From assembly GCA_029255685.2 (NCBI GenBank), contig CM055320.2, forward strand, positions 9,162,614 to 9,226,613: a stretch of DNA of 64,000 bases, in the 5' to 3' direction. The notes under the pieces are model-generated. The model made no database searches and was not told the DNA's origin. It worked only from the letters and a program-made list of their open reading frames with translations. A program made the position numbers and the translations under genes. Each line of letters starts with the position of its first letter. The first letter of the stretch is position 1. Source of the DNA: Silene conica. Taxonomy: Eukaryota > Streptophyta > Magnoliopsida > Caryophyllales > Caryophyllaceae. Positions 36,892 through 49,121 of the stretch are shown here, piece by piece.

Positions 36892-37519
36892 ACAACCACC
36901 AACACTCTTTGAATCCAGGGTCCTCCACGACTTGACTGCCTGGTTCAGGCGATGCAGCACTAATGAGCACCAATCCAAAGTTGCAATTCCCTCGACGTCC
37001 TCAACCGCCCTCAGTAGTCGGAAGTCAATGTAGTTGTGAACCCTTGGTGCCAAAAATGTCCCCATGGCAAATATCACAAACATCTTTCTAAAGTCCCGCC
37101 CTCCGTCGGGCAGCCTTATCATCTCCTGCCTTAGACTCTCTAATGACAGCTCAGCTTTTGGTGTAACCTTGAACTTCTCACGCCACATTTGTGCTAATGT
37201 CGGGTCGGTCCTGGCATCGATATGCTGGTCTGTGCACGGTAGCATGAAGGCGTCGTAGACATCATGCTTGGTCAAGACAAACTGGTGGTGCCAACTGTAG
37301 AGAAACATCCTCTAAGTTGGATCGTATTTACTGAGCAACCAGTCGACCATCTGATGATAGAAGGCATGCGTCTTCAGCTGTAGTAGACCACCAAAGCCGA
37401 CGTCTTCTACGTCCTTCTTTTGAGCTTCAGTCAGAATAGCAATGAGGTTGAACAATTGCCGAGGCGACCCATGCCCGTCTACCTCCTTTTTTTCCCTACA
37501 ATATTAACAAAAAAAAGGT

Positions 37520-37779
37520 CACAAAAGCAAATTAGGTTATGTATCCAATATCCAAAATAATGTAAGGAGGACACAATATGCACAACACTCAGAACATTAA
37601 ACCATATAAGATACAACAAATACAAAATTTTCCACAATGTAAATACCATTTAGTACAGACAAAATCTAAAAATGTATCAACTTATGTATACAAGTATTCA
37701 AATAATGTAACACAAACAATGTAACACAAACAACACGTGAACCTCTCAAATTCAAAATATCATTATTACTAGAAAAGAA
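37520..37779. repeat. Left segment of an intronic tandem array
   Basis: Shares phrases such as GGTTATGTA, AATAATGTAAGGA, ACCATATAAGAT and TTTAGTACAGACAAAATCTA with 40895-42750. The array is interrupted here by Helitron-type sequence. Confidence 0.7.
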
Positions 37780-39655
37780 GAATGTATAACTGCATACGTG
37801 GCGCGCTAATATTCCACCGTTCACTCTTTCGCTCACTCACATTCACTCTCACAAAAATCAGTTTCGTAGACCAATGAGAACCCTCTATTTATGCCAAGTC
37901 ATATATTTTTATGTATTATAATATTATAATATTATTATTATTATTATTATTATTATTCCAAGATTCCCTAAATATTATACCGAGATTCCCTAAATATTAT
38001 AATATTATTATTTATTTATTATTATAAACAACATTCATATTGCTTGAGCCGTGTAAGCATTCTTGATAAGTCCGCCATTATTAAATATGGAATTTCCACC
38101 CATATTTTCAATTAATGGGTTGTAATGTAACGTTTTCATACCAAATTAAATTTGAAATTTCAAGAATCCGACTCACAAAATGATTCTCGAATTATTTAGA
38201 GAATATAATAAATAAATTTGCCTTTAATGGTCTGAAAATATAAATTAAGAATATCATTGAACATAATTAGGGGTTAATTAGGTGAATATAAAGTTCGAGA
38301 ATCATTGAAGATAATTACGTTGTGAACTAATAAAGTTGCCTTTAATGGTTTGCAAATATAAAGTAATTTTTATCGAATCCTCTATTTTTCACCATTAACT
38401 TATTTTGCCACATAGTTTCAAATTCGTACAAAATATGATGGGTTAATTTAAGAATGTAACAATACCTTATTAAATTGGGTTAATTTAAATTTTATTAAAA
38501 ATATGACGTCCTCACATTCACCCTCAAAAAACAATTTTTCCGAAAAATATAATACTTTGAAATTTGACAAGTCAAATTTCCTAATTGATTTAAAAAACGT
38601 GTTTTATTTATCAAAAAATATAACGTAAAACAAGTCAGATTTTCTAATTTGCCTTTTATATTCTCTAAACAATTATTTAGAGAATATTAATTATTTAGAA
38701 AATATTAATTATTTAGAGAATATATAGAAAGATTCCGTATGATACATAATCGTATTATTTAATGACGGGTACAAAATATGACAGATTTATGACGGGTACA
38801 CCAAATATGTCTAATATTTTTCTAGCTTATTAGATTTGAGTTAATATTTCAATTTTCAACTACAATTTTCAATTAGATTTACCAAATAGAACCGAAGGCA
38901 TGTCTAATACCACTGTCAAACTATCGTGAACCATGCATTGTAAAGAATTTTATTTTATTTAAGCGATATCACTTACTTTCTTAGTGATCCATGATGATTG
39001 ACAAATATATTAATGTGGCATTACGAGGAATATAATATAGCTCCTATGGTATTTTGGAAAATGTGGTATATAATATGATATAATATATTTCATAGTTGAA
39101 ACTATGTTAATGATCGTTAATATTTCTGAATCTAAATTAAGGTAACATAATATCCTAATTATACAGTTCCTGGACTATACAATGCTATTGTACATCGGTG
39201 TTATTTTAGTCTTTTTCTTAATTATTTTTGAAAAAAAAGTCTGTAATCTCATTCTTCTCCATTTTCCCTTTTTTACGTAACTTCTTCCCTATTTTTCTAC
39301 CTCATCTTTATCCATCACCCAGTAATTGATTTTTTTCATTAATTATTAGATCTCTATCTTTCATTAATTATTATGTCAAGGTAATTTTTTATTTTATTAG
39401 TCCATATTTTTTTACATCGGCGAATGTTGTTTACAAGGAGGTTTTCGAGAAACTGTAATTTTTGTCTAGATTATCGAATTTTAATACACCCGTTTAATTT
39501 AGATTTCTACCCGATTAGTTATTTTATTCATCCTATTTGTCCGTCAACTTAAGTTCTGTCAACAATTCAGCAAATACAATAACTCTCCAAATTAATCATT
39601 ATTAATTATTTAATCTTTTTTTTAATTGTTTATTGTTTTTTTCTTATATATCTTA

Positions 39656-40019
39656 GAGTAAATTAAAAATAACTTCCTTTTAAAATAAGGTTTTTTAAAA
39701 TTACTCCCTTATATAATTTTTTTCTAAAATTACTCCCTTAAGATGCACTTTTATTAAAAATTGCTTCAAAATTCCAATTTAGATTATCTATTTTGTATGT
39801 TTTTAAACTTATTTTACATTGTTATACCTATAAAAGCATAAATTGGCTATGTTGCAAACGGAATCAATACATAAACTTGTAAAATAAGTCACTTGAATTA
39901 GAGTTTTGAAGCAATTTTTGATAAAAATACATTTTAAGGGAGTAATTTTAGAAAAAAATTATATAAGGGAGTAATTTTAGAAAAGTGAATTTTAAAAGGG
40001 AGTTATTATTAATTTACTC
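39656..40019. mobile_element. Mutator-type MITE, 364 bp
   Basis: Inverted termini of about 110 bp starting GAGTAAATTA and ending TAATTTACTC, with paired inner words such as AAAATTACTCCCTTATATAA. The flanks are the 9 bp duplication TATATCTTA (39647-39655 and 40020-40028), diagnostic of Mutator-like transposition. Confidence 0.88.
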
Positions 40020-40236
40020 TATATCTTATTCATTCATGTTATCATAATTAATCCAAATATTTCCATCATTGGTAACAGATATTCGAAAATTAGTGTACTA
40101 GAAAATTCACCTTTTGACCGAACATATCTTATATGCAAAACAGCCCCGTTAAAAATCAATTTGTTCAAATAAATAGAATTGTTATATAATGAAATGAATT
40201 TGCCTTTGTCATCTTTAAAAGTAAGTGTACACAACA

Positions 40237-40264
40237 CCGTGATTTTTCACGGGTGTTACACTAG
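40237..40264 (+). mobile_element. Helitron 3' terminus (plus strand)
   Basis: Hairpin CCGTGATTTTTCACGG, then GTGTTACA and CTAG followed by host T. The final bases GGGTGTTACACTAGT equal those of the minus-strand end at 972. Confidence 0.7.
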
Positions 40265-40859
40265 TATACTACTATATGCAACCTTTTATAAGTATATAAG
40301 GCTAACAACAATTCTTTTACTATAAAAGGAATAGAATTTTGTGGCTTTCTATTGGCCGTTGAAGTTTAAGAGTGAAAATACATAAATTTATGTTAGACCC
40401 CCACTTTCTTTATATATTTAATTATTCTCACTCCTTCCATTAATTAATCGATCGCCTTTTCGACACTTGAATTCAGGACATTTTCTTATATTCCGTTCTC
40501 TAAAATTAATGTTTTACATAACGTCGAAAAGATATACAATGCTCACAAATCATAAAAATATATTTATAAATCTCATATTAATTTTATGTCATATAAATTA
40601 ATAATTTCCTTTTTACTTGCATTCCATACGTTTGTTTAATATATACGAGTGTATTTTAATAAAACATATGAAATCCAAATGAACGGAAAAAACATTTATA
40701 TTTTACACGGTATATTACAGTTAAAACGAGTCAATAAAAAAATAATTGTCATCAGTTTTGTATGTCCTTATTGCTAATATTCTTAATTAGTTTATTATGA
40801 CATACTACAACTCAGCTAATTTTCATCACTTCAGTGTCGTATCAATTAATATATCTCAA

Positions 40860-40893
40860 CCCGTGCATATTTTTTGCACGGGCATAAAACTAG
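40860..40893 (+). mobile_element. Helitron 3' terminus (plus strand)
   Basis: Hairpin CCCGTGC...GCACGGG with an AT loop, then CATAAAA and CTAG followed by host T. Related to the end at 11699. The tandem array resumes immediately downstream, which places the junction precisely. Confidence 0.75.
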
Positions 40894-40894
40894 T

Positions 40895-42755
40895 AACAAA
40901 AAAACAAGGCCACAAAAACAAAACCCTTGAAACATTAAACCATAGTATATCCAACCAAATAAACCCCACTCCAACCTAATTTGTAACCATCTGACTAATA
41001 CAAGACTTTCAACAATAAATGAGAACAAATTATTCAAAAGTTATGTATTCAAAAAGCTCTAAATTTAAAAGAAGTACTACTACTTTGCAAATGATTGTAT
41101 ATATATAAAGCTAACAACGTAAAAACAAAAAAACGATTGCAAAAAAAAAGGTTATGTAGCCGATAACTTAAATAATGTAAGGACTATACAATATGGACAA
41201 CCCTCGCAACAATGAACCATATAAGATCCAACAAAATAAAACCGACCTCCACATAATTTGTAACCATCTGACTAATACATGATCTTCAACAATAAATGCG
41301 AACAAATTAACTACATTTTATGTAAACAAATTTTTCCATAATGTGAACACCATTTAGTATAGACAAAATCTAAAAAGGTATCTCCGAAAGAGGATCAATT
41401 TATGTATACAACAAATCAAATAACGTAACGTATATTACATTATTCTTAACACAAATAACATGTGAAGCTCTAAATTTAAAATAAATACTACTACTTTGCA
41501 AGTGATTGTATATATATAAAGCTAACAACATTAAAAAAACGATTACAAAAACAAAATAGGTTATGTAGCCAATAACTTCAATAATGTAAGGACTATATAT
41601 AATATGGACAATCCTTAGAACAATTAACCATATAAGATCTAACAAATAAAAACTCACCCCCATATAAGTTGTAACCATCTACTAATACAAGACTTGCAAC
41701 AATAAATGAGAACAAATAATTTACAAGTTATGTACATAAAATTTTCGATAATGTAAACGCCATTTAGTGAAGACAAAATCATAAAAGATATCTACAAAAC
41801 GTATTCAACTACTTTGCAACTTGTTGTAACTATATCGACTAACACATTAGGAAAATCAGTAGGGTTACAAAAATAACACGGATTATATAGCCAATATCTT
41901 GAATAATGTAAGGACAATACAATATGGACGATACTTAGAATATGAAACCATAGTATATCCAAGAAAATAAACCCCACCCCCACCTAATTTGTAACCATCT
42001 GATTAATACAAGACTTTCACAATAAATGGGAACAAATTATTTAAAAGTTATATACACAAATTGTTCCAAAATGTCAACACCACTTAGTAAAGAGAAAATC
42101 TAAAAAGGTATCTACAACTTATGTATACAAGCTAAGCATTCAAATAATGTAACACAAAGAACATGTGAACCTCGAAAATTCAAAACAAACATTACTACTT
42201 TGCAACTTTTTGTAACTACATAAGACTAACAACATTAACAAAAAAAGGGTTACAAAAACAAAATAGGGTAAACCGTATAAGTTCAGACTCAATATAAATT
42301 CAACTCAATTGTACTTACTTGATTAGTTCAAAGCTCTCCTCATCCCTCTTTCGTTTCTTTGATGTTTCCCCAACCTCTTTTCTTGTTGTACCCATCTTCA
42401 ACGGCTTACTCCGAACTGAACGACCTCCAACAATAGAAAGAAAAACAAGGTCAAAAACAATAAAAAAATGTGACTATTAAAACCACAACATAAACATATT
42501 CAATAACTACTACATCATAAAGACTTCAAATAGGTTATGTAGACAATATATCAACTAATGTGGACTATACAATATGGGCACCCCTCAAAACATAAACCAT
42601 ATAATATCCAACAAAATAAAACACACCCCAACCTAATTTATAACCATCTGACTAATAAAAGACTTTCAACAATAACAAATCAACTACACGATATAAGACA
42701 AACAATATTAACCAAAAACATGGTTACAAAACACAAAACAAAGATACCAAATATA
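40895..42755. repeat. Irregular tandem array, units about 280-410 bp
   Basis: The phrase TTGTAACCATCTGACTAATA, followed by CAATAAATGAGAACAAAT and later TACTACTTTGCAA and AATAATGTAAGGAC, recurs at about 40984, 41261, 41670, 41988 and 42640. Copies are diverged and of unequal length. The array lies on both sides of the Ulp1-type exon at 42319-42425, so it is intronic to that gene. Its right end is cut by the gypsy element. Confidence 0.8.
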
Positions 42756-43308
42756 TGTACCGTTGGGCCCTAAAATTAACGTCTTTTGGCCCACGACACA
42801 TGGCAGCGTACCACTGGGCTATCTTGGAAGCACATGGATTGAAGGGGAGAAGCAATCCTAGCCGCAGACTTGCCATCGAGAGAAAACACAAAAGAAGTGT
42901 GCTGGGGAAGATTGGAGGCCCAAAAGCTGATGACTCCCTCATCACAGCCCAAGTATATGCTCAGAAAACTTAGTTAGAAATGGATCAAACTCTATGTAAC
43001 GATTGGGCCTTACCTAGCAGTCCTTACCCAACAGATTTGTACACTCTCATGCATTATAAATAGGGAAGTTCATTTATTGTAAACTCACCCAACACCCGAC
43101 CTAGAAAACCACTTAGGAGAACCCCTTGCATTTCAGCAAGAATAACACCCACTTAATGTTGTAACACTTATGCATTTCTGCAAGAATAATAACATCTCTT
43201 TCTTCACTTCTTTAACCTTTCAACATGTCAACCACAATTAATAAGTAACCTTGATATTAGATCACTATAACCTAACATAAACGAACTTGGTAATTTTTGA
43301 CCAAAACA
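42756..43308 (+). repeat. Candidate 5' LTR of the gypsy element
   Basis: Starts TGTACCGTTGGG and ends CCAAAACA just before the primer site; 553 bp. No second LTR is in the window to confirm the start, so the left border is tentative. Confidence 0.55.
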
Positions 43309-43384
43309 TTTTGGCGCCCACCGTGGGGCTATAGTGATCGTTGTACCCAAAAACCCTCTCAAATCATCTTAGCCAAACTTAGCA

Positions 43385-45499
43385 ATGTCGGGAACTACCT
43401 CAAAAATAACCAACCCCTTAGCACCACCTTCATCCGTTAGTAAAACACCATTACCGTCCACATCCAAAGTCGTTATTCCACCGCCATCCACAACAGTAAT
43501 GGCACCAGCCAGTAGCAGCACCCCTACCATGGCTCCAACAAGAACCATTGTCGTCATCTAACCAGACGTCGGGAAAAAGCAAAGCCCAAGCCAACTTGCT
43601 CCGACTGTGGAGATGTGGCAGTCAATAGCGGAAGCAATCAGCAGGCTGAAGAAGGACAACCAAGACCTGAGGGCATGGATCACCGCCAGTACAACGGCAG
43701 CCATGGCCGAAGCTGTAGAAAGGCATCAAAGGAGAGCCAGCGGAAAAAGGGCAAGGGAGGTTCCAGCTGAGCTAGTCACACGCCTGGATCTCAGCAGGGT
43801 TACTCCCCCAGAAACGATAACTCCCAGTGGGATCGGATTTTTATCCTACCCATCGCCGTCTCAAACCTTCGCACACACAGGTAATGATGTCCTAAGAATA
43901 CAATCCCCAAACACTAACTTTTCTCACTCTGCAGGACCCTCATATCAGCAAGCTCCAGCATGGCCGGCAGAATCATCAACGAGGCTGCCCCTACTAGCAG
44001 TTCAGCGGAGGAAACGGAGCACCAGGGTGTAGCATAATACAACAAACCCCTTCCATCATTCACACCTCCTAGTATGCCAGCCCATTTCCGCTAGCCAGTC
44101 AGGCTCCAGAGGCCACGGAGCATGGATTTCTGCCTCCCCACGCAACACCTACACTATTCAACGCGTGGGAGCAGAAGTACAAGGAACTATGGGATCTTGT
44201 CAACCGCATACCAGGAGTACCACGACCCCTGGAGAAAGCAGCAGAAGACAGCCACGCGGATTCTCCCTTCACCAGCAATATAGTCTCTGTCGACGTGCCC
44301 AAGGGGTTTACACCACCAACAATGACGCACTACGACGGAACTGCTGATCCGATAGACCACGTCAATCAATATAAGCAAAAAATGATGGTGATAACAGCTG
44401 CTGGAGCACTCAAAGAAGCATGCATGTGTAAAGGATTTGGATCAACCCTCTTAGGAGCAGCCCTGCAGTGGCTGGTCAGCCTGCCTAATGGAAGCATCCC
44501 CAGCTTTGATGAGCTGGTAAACGCCTTCAACCAGCAGTTTGCCAGCAGTCGGAAACCAGAAAAGCAAACGAGCGATCTATATAGCAACATCCAGCACGAC
44601 ACGGAGCCAACAAGGGACTACCTGGCCGGTTCAACAATGAAATGGTGTCCATACCAAAATGCGACGTGGCTACCGCCATCCACGCCTTCCGCTGGGGGCT
44701 ACCAGAGGGGTCAGATTTATACAAAGATCTAACCAAATGGACCTGCACCAGCTTTGCTCAAGTACAGCAGAAGGCCTTGGATGCCGTCCGCCTGGAGGAA
44801 GATCCAGGACCTAGGAGAATCAGCCCGCGTGTTGAGACACCCCCCAAGAGAGCAAAGGAAGAAAGGAGTGAGAAGGCCAAGCCTTACAGCAGGTCAGTCA
44901 ACAAAATAACAGGAGGGAAAAACTGGAAGAATGATCCAAATCTACCTCCCAAGGTAAAAGAATACGGTTTTGATGTTAATCTTGCAGGAGTGATTAAAGC
45001 CCTTAAAGATCTGGGAGAAAAGGTTAAGTGGCCCAGGAAAAGGACGGAGGAAAGAGCAAAAGATAACAGGGACACCAGCTTGAGGTGTGATTTCCATGAA
45101 GAGAACATCGGTCATACTACGGAGGATTGCATCACCTTAAGAAAGGAGGTAAAGTATCAGTTTGACCAAGGGAACCTAAACCACCTGTTGGCTAAGGGGA
45201 CCAAGGTCAACTCCACCAGTCAGGTCAGACCTTCTAGCCCTCCCGTTTGCACAAAAATTATCAATGTAATTACAAGAGGATCAGAACTGTGCGGACTAAC
45301 CTACTCAGCCGCAAAGAGGCACGCCACCAAGTCAAAAGGAGACAAACCAGAAAGTTCCTGCAGGGTCAGCAGCGAGGACCTTCCAGCAGTTAGTTTCGAC
45401 GAAACTGACGGGAAATGGGACGCAGAGTACCACGATGATGCTCTGATAATCACCATGTCCATAGGAAATTGTACGTTCAAGAAAATATTGGTGGATACA
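43385..45499 (+). pseudogene. Gypsy (Tat-type) Gag, degenerate
   Basis: ATG at 43385 opens a Pro/Ser/Thr-rich N-terminus, stopped in frame at 43559-43561. The same frame continues through WQSIAEAISRLKKDN to a stop at 44030-44032. The retrotransposon gag core (GFTPPTMTHYDGTADPIDHV, NGSIPSFDELVNAF) is read in another frame at about 44150-44640; the original frame returns at about 44642 and carries CDFHEENIGHTTEDC, a Tat-type Cys/His motif. It ends where protease starts. At least two frameshifts and two stops. Confidence 0.85.
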
Positions 45500-47800
45500 T
45501 GAAGCTCCGTTAACCTGATCATGCTGGAAACGTTGAAAAGCATAGGATTCAGCGAGAACGACCTGGTGAAGAAGCTGGTGCCCCTGGTGGGATTCAGTGG
45601 CGAAACAAAGCATTCCCTGGGGGAAATACTCATCCCCACCTATGCTGGAGGAATAAACAAGCAGGTAAGGTATCTTGTGCTTGACGGTCCTTCTACCTAT
45701 AATGTGATTCTTGGCAGGCCATGGATCCATGACATGAAAGCAATACCGTCATCCGACCACCAATTCTTGAAGTTCCCCACACCATGGGGAGTACAAACAA
45801 TCAGAGGAAGCCAAGACGAAGCAAGGAGCTGCTACAAAGTGGCACTCAAGTCCACAACAACTCCGCTACCAGCATAGCAATCAAGGGGAAAGCGGCTCCA
45901 GGGGGAATACGTTGAGCCACCGCAGCTAGAACTAGATGAAATCCCCTTGGACCCGCAGCACCCAGAGAGGAAGGCCCTGATGGGAGCAGAATGTACAGGT
46001 GATATCCGCCTGAAACTTGTACAGTTATTAAAAGAAAATATTGATTGCTTTGCTTGGTCACATGAGGATATGGTAGGTATAGATCCAGAAGTCATATCAC
46101 ACAAGTTGAGCGTGGACCCTAATCACAAGCCAGTCCAGCAGAAAAGGCGGGAATTCGCCTATGAAAGAAATCAGGTGATAAACCAGGAGGTAGATGACCT
46201 CCTGGCTGCTGGAAAAATCAGAGAAGTAAAATACCCAGAGTGGCTGTCCAACGTAGTAGTGGTGCCCAAGAAAAATGGCAAATGGCGAGTTTGTGTTGAT
46301 TTCACCGACTTAAACAAAGCTTGCCCAAAAGACCATTTTCCTCTACCACACATAGATGCCATGGTGGATGCCACAGCATGACATGAGATGCTGACGTTTC
46401 TGGACGCCTGGAGTAGATACAATCAAATCAAGATGGCTGCTGAAGATCAGGGGAAAACCACCTTCCAGTCAGAGAGAGTATCTACTGTTACAATGTTATG
46501 CCTTTTGGACTGAAAAATGCAGGTTCCACCTATCAAAGGCTGGTGAACATGATGTTCAAGGACCAGATAGGAAAGACCATGGAGGTATACATTGATGACA
46601 TGGTGGTAAAGTCCAAAGTAACAAAACAACACTTTCAACACCTACAGGAAACGTTCAGCACCCTGAGAAAGTACCAAATGAGGCTGAACCCTTCAAAGTG
46701 CACTTTTGGAGTGTCCAGCGGGAAGTTCTTAGGGTACATGGTCACCCAGAGGGGAATTGAAGCAAGCACGGATCAGATTAAAGCCCTGCTACAGCTGGAA
46801 TCACCACAGAAGCCAAGGGACGTGCAAAGGCTAACAGGAAGGGTAGCCGCCCTTAACAGGTTTATATCAAGATCTTCAGAAAGATGTAAGCTATTCTACG
46901 ACATCCTGCGAAAAAGTAAGAGATTCGAGTGGACGGAGGAGCACGAGGAAGCCTTCAGGAGCCTGAAGCAATACCTCAGCACCCCCCCTATTATCCAAAC
47001 CGGGACCAGGAGAACAACTCTACTTGTACTTATCCGTTACGGAAGCAGCAGCTAGTGGAGTCCTGGTAAGAGAGCATGAAGGATCGCAACATCTTGTGTA
47101 TTACGTCAGCAAGTCTCTGCTACCTGCAGAGACCAGGTATTCTGCTCCAGAAAAACTTGTTTTGGCTTTAGCAACGGCATCCTACAAACTCAGGCCTTAC
47201 TTCGAATCCCATACAATTTCGGTCCGAACAAGTTACCCTTTAAAATCTATATTGGGAAAACCGGAATTGTCTGGGAGGATGGCCAAATGGTTAGTATATT
47301 TAAGCGGTTATGATTTAAAATTTGAAACCCGTACAACGATAAAATCGCAAGCCCTTGCAGACTTTATTTCTGATTTTAGTCCAGGGCTACAGAGAGAAGC
47401 AAAAATAGCAATCCTACCCCCAGAAATGGATTCAGCAGAAAGATGTTGGACGCTACATGTAGATGGCGCTTCAAACAGCAAGGGGGCAGGAGTAGGCGTG
47501 ATACTGCGATCGCCGTAGGGGGATGTCATTGCACAAGCTATACGCTGCGAATTCCCTGCAACTAACAACGTTGCTGAGTACGAGGCATTAGTCCAGGGCT
47601 TGCAACTAGGCCTAGGAATGAAGATCAGGCACCTACAAGCTTTTGGTGATTCACAACTCATAGTGAACCACGTAAATGGCGAATACGAAGCCAAAGATCC
47701 AAAGATGATAGCCTACCTAAAAGTAGTAAGAGAGCTGAAGGCAGAATTCGTCACCTTCGAGCTAAAGCAAGTGCCCAGGGACCAAACTGCCGAAGCTGAT
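45470..47800 (+). pseudogene. Gypsy protease, reverse transcriptase and two RNase H domains, degenerate
   Basis: The protease catalytic motif is itself broken: the frame reads ILVDT then TGA (45500-45502) then SSVNLI, so the Gly of DTG is lost. After a stop at 45875-45877, the RT fingers/palm (WLSNVVVVPKKNGKWR, VDFTDLNKACPKD) run to TGA at 46379-46381, then a frameshift, then MPFGLKNAG and the YIDD catalytic motif. RNase H (YSAPEKLVLALA) and an archaeal-type RNase H (LHVDGASNSKGAGVG, NNVAEYEALV, FGDSQLIVNHV) follow, with TAG at 47516-47518 between them. The frame is cut at 47800 within AEAD and resumes as ALANLG at 59055. Confidence 0.88.
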
Positions 47801-47871
47801 TGTAACACCCCCATTTATTTAAGAGCCTTTAGCAAGACATTCTCAAATAAATAGAGTTGTTACCATCTCGG

Positions 47872-48607
47872 TGTTAGGTTTTTAGTTGCTCATAAACTAA
47901 TCTTTTAGTCATACTAAACTAACCTTGTAATTAACATTTTAAATTACTTGTTAAAGATCTTATGCATGCTTTGAAAATGCGGAAATAAGAGAGTATTCGA
48001 ACCCTTACACACGGTCCGAATATTTAGCAAGGATGATCCTCCTAGTACCCAAATAAGAATACCTCTTTTGGATGCACCAAGACAACCCCTTGAAAGATCC
48101 GAAATCTCGAGTAGGCTAGCACAAGAAAACGGAATTTCCTTAAACAATATAAGTTCTAATAATGTGAACTTAGTATACTAATTTATATCTCTTAATATAA
48201 TTAGTATGAATATTATCTTATAATGTTACTAAGAGGATTTGATGTTGATTAATTTTCTCACCCTTAGAAAATTTCAAGCATGAGCATTAGTATGAATTAT
48301 GCACAACTTACATATTTATGTAAGTGTGGCTTAGGGTTTAAGGGGGCCGGGTATGGGGAAGAACAAGAGGGAACATCTCCTCTTTTCTATGTGGCTAGGG
48401 TGGCTCTAGGTTGGTGTCTCAAGGATAATGTCTCAACATAATGATTATAGTATGTTTAATACACTAATCACCCACACAACCACCTCCACTAGCCGGCCAC
48501 TTAATCCATAAAATGGATTCCATTTTACAAGTTTGTCAATTGTATAATGTGACATCTTATATGTCACATAGTAATAACATTATCTTAATATAAATATTTA
48601 TCATATA

Positions 48608-48650
<43 letters not shown>

Positions 48651-49121
48651 TAAATCATATTTATCAATTGACAAGTAATTCGAAATTACAAATATAAAAT
48701 GATAATTTATCGTCAAAACGATTTACAACCTTTGTATTAATTTCAACCCAATTCATTCTAATAACGATATAATAAAATATCGTTCAATGTTTAACAATCG
48801 ACACATTTCAATTTTAAACATAAATCTTACATTAAGATTTAACCTCTAATTTCTCGATATACGAGTTTAAGGAATATGAGCAAATCGTATCAATATACAT
48901 TTGATCACTATTATCATTTAAGGGAATTGTCCTAAAGGTGTGACCTTAAGGGATCAACTGACCACCACCGTCATACGACAGTAATGTCAAACTCTAGCTA
49001 GCCAATCATTACCGATTAATGTTGGTCAGTTGACTAATATAAATCGTATCATCCCTTGCGTATTCTCGTCATGAGATTTAATTACGTGATCGCACCATTG
49101 TTGAGGACACAAATCCCAACA
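47872..49121 (-). repeat. 3' LTR of gag-only element B
   Basis: 1250 bp; contains a (TA)n microsatellite at about 48613-48643 that is longer than in the partner LTR. Confidence 0.93.

Larger units (their letters stand above)
37780..40860 (+). other. Helitron-type insertion region, no coding capacity
   Basis: AT-rich sequence between the two parts of the tandem array. It holds a (TTA)n microsatellite at 37930-37957, a Mutator-type MITE at 39656-40019 and two plus-strand Helitron 3' ends. No Rep/helicase gene, so the Helitrons are non-autonomous. Their 5' ends were not located. Confidence 0.5.
28690..42425 (-). pseudogene. Mobile-element-associated Ulp1-type gene, remains spread over 13.7 kb
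   Basis: Minus-strand coding pieces: an exon at about 42319-42425 with a nuclear-localisation-like SKKRKRDEE; an exon from 37495 to 36892 (SPRQLFNLIAIL, DVGFGGLLQLK, MFVIFAMGTFLAP, WCSLVLHRLNQAVKSW) that continues after the copia insertion at 32264 (LMFLQMMYFHRLTW); and 28995-28690 (SFSQGLDDIGVP). This is the N-terminal region typical of plant Ulp1-like genes carried by Mutator and CACTA elements. The C48 protease domain itself is not seen. Removing the copia element and one ACAAC copy leaves the reading frame continuous. In-frame TAG codons at 37312-37314 and 32032-32034, and a frameshift near 28850, show it is non-functional. Family assignment is by remembered motif pattern. Confidence 0.65.

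Noticed and set aside
41400-41983. Hydrophobic minus-strand frames that look like membrane proteins
   Set aside because: They recur imperfectly in each unit of an AT-rich tandem array. The hydrophobicity reflects T-rich codons.
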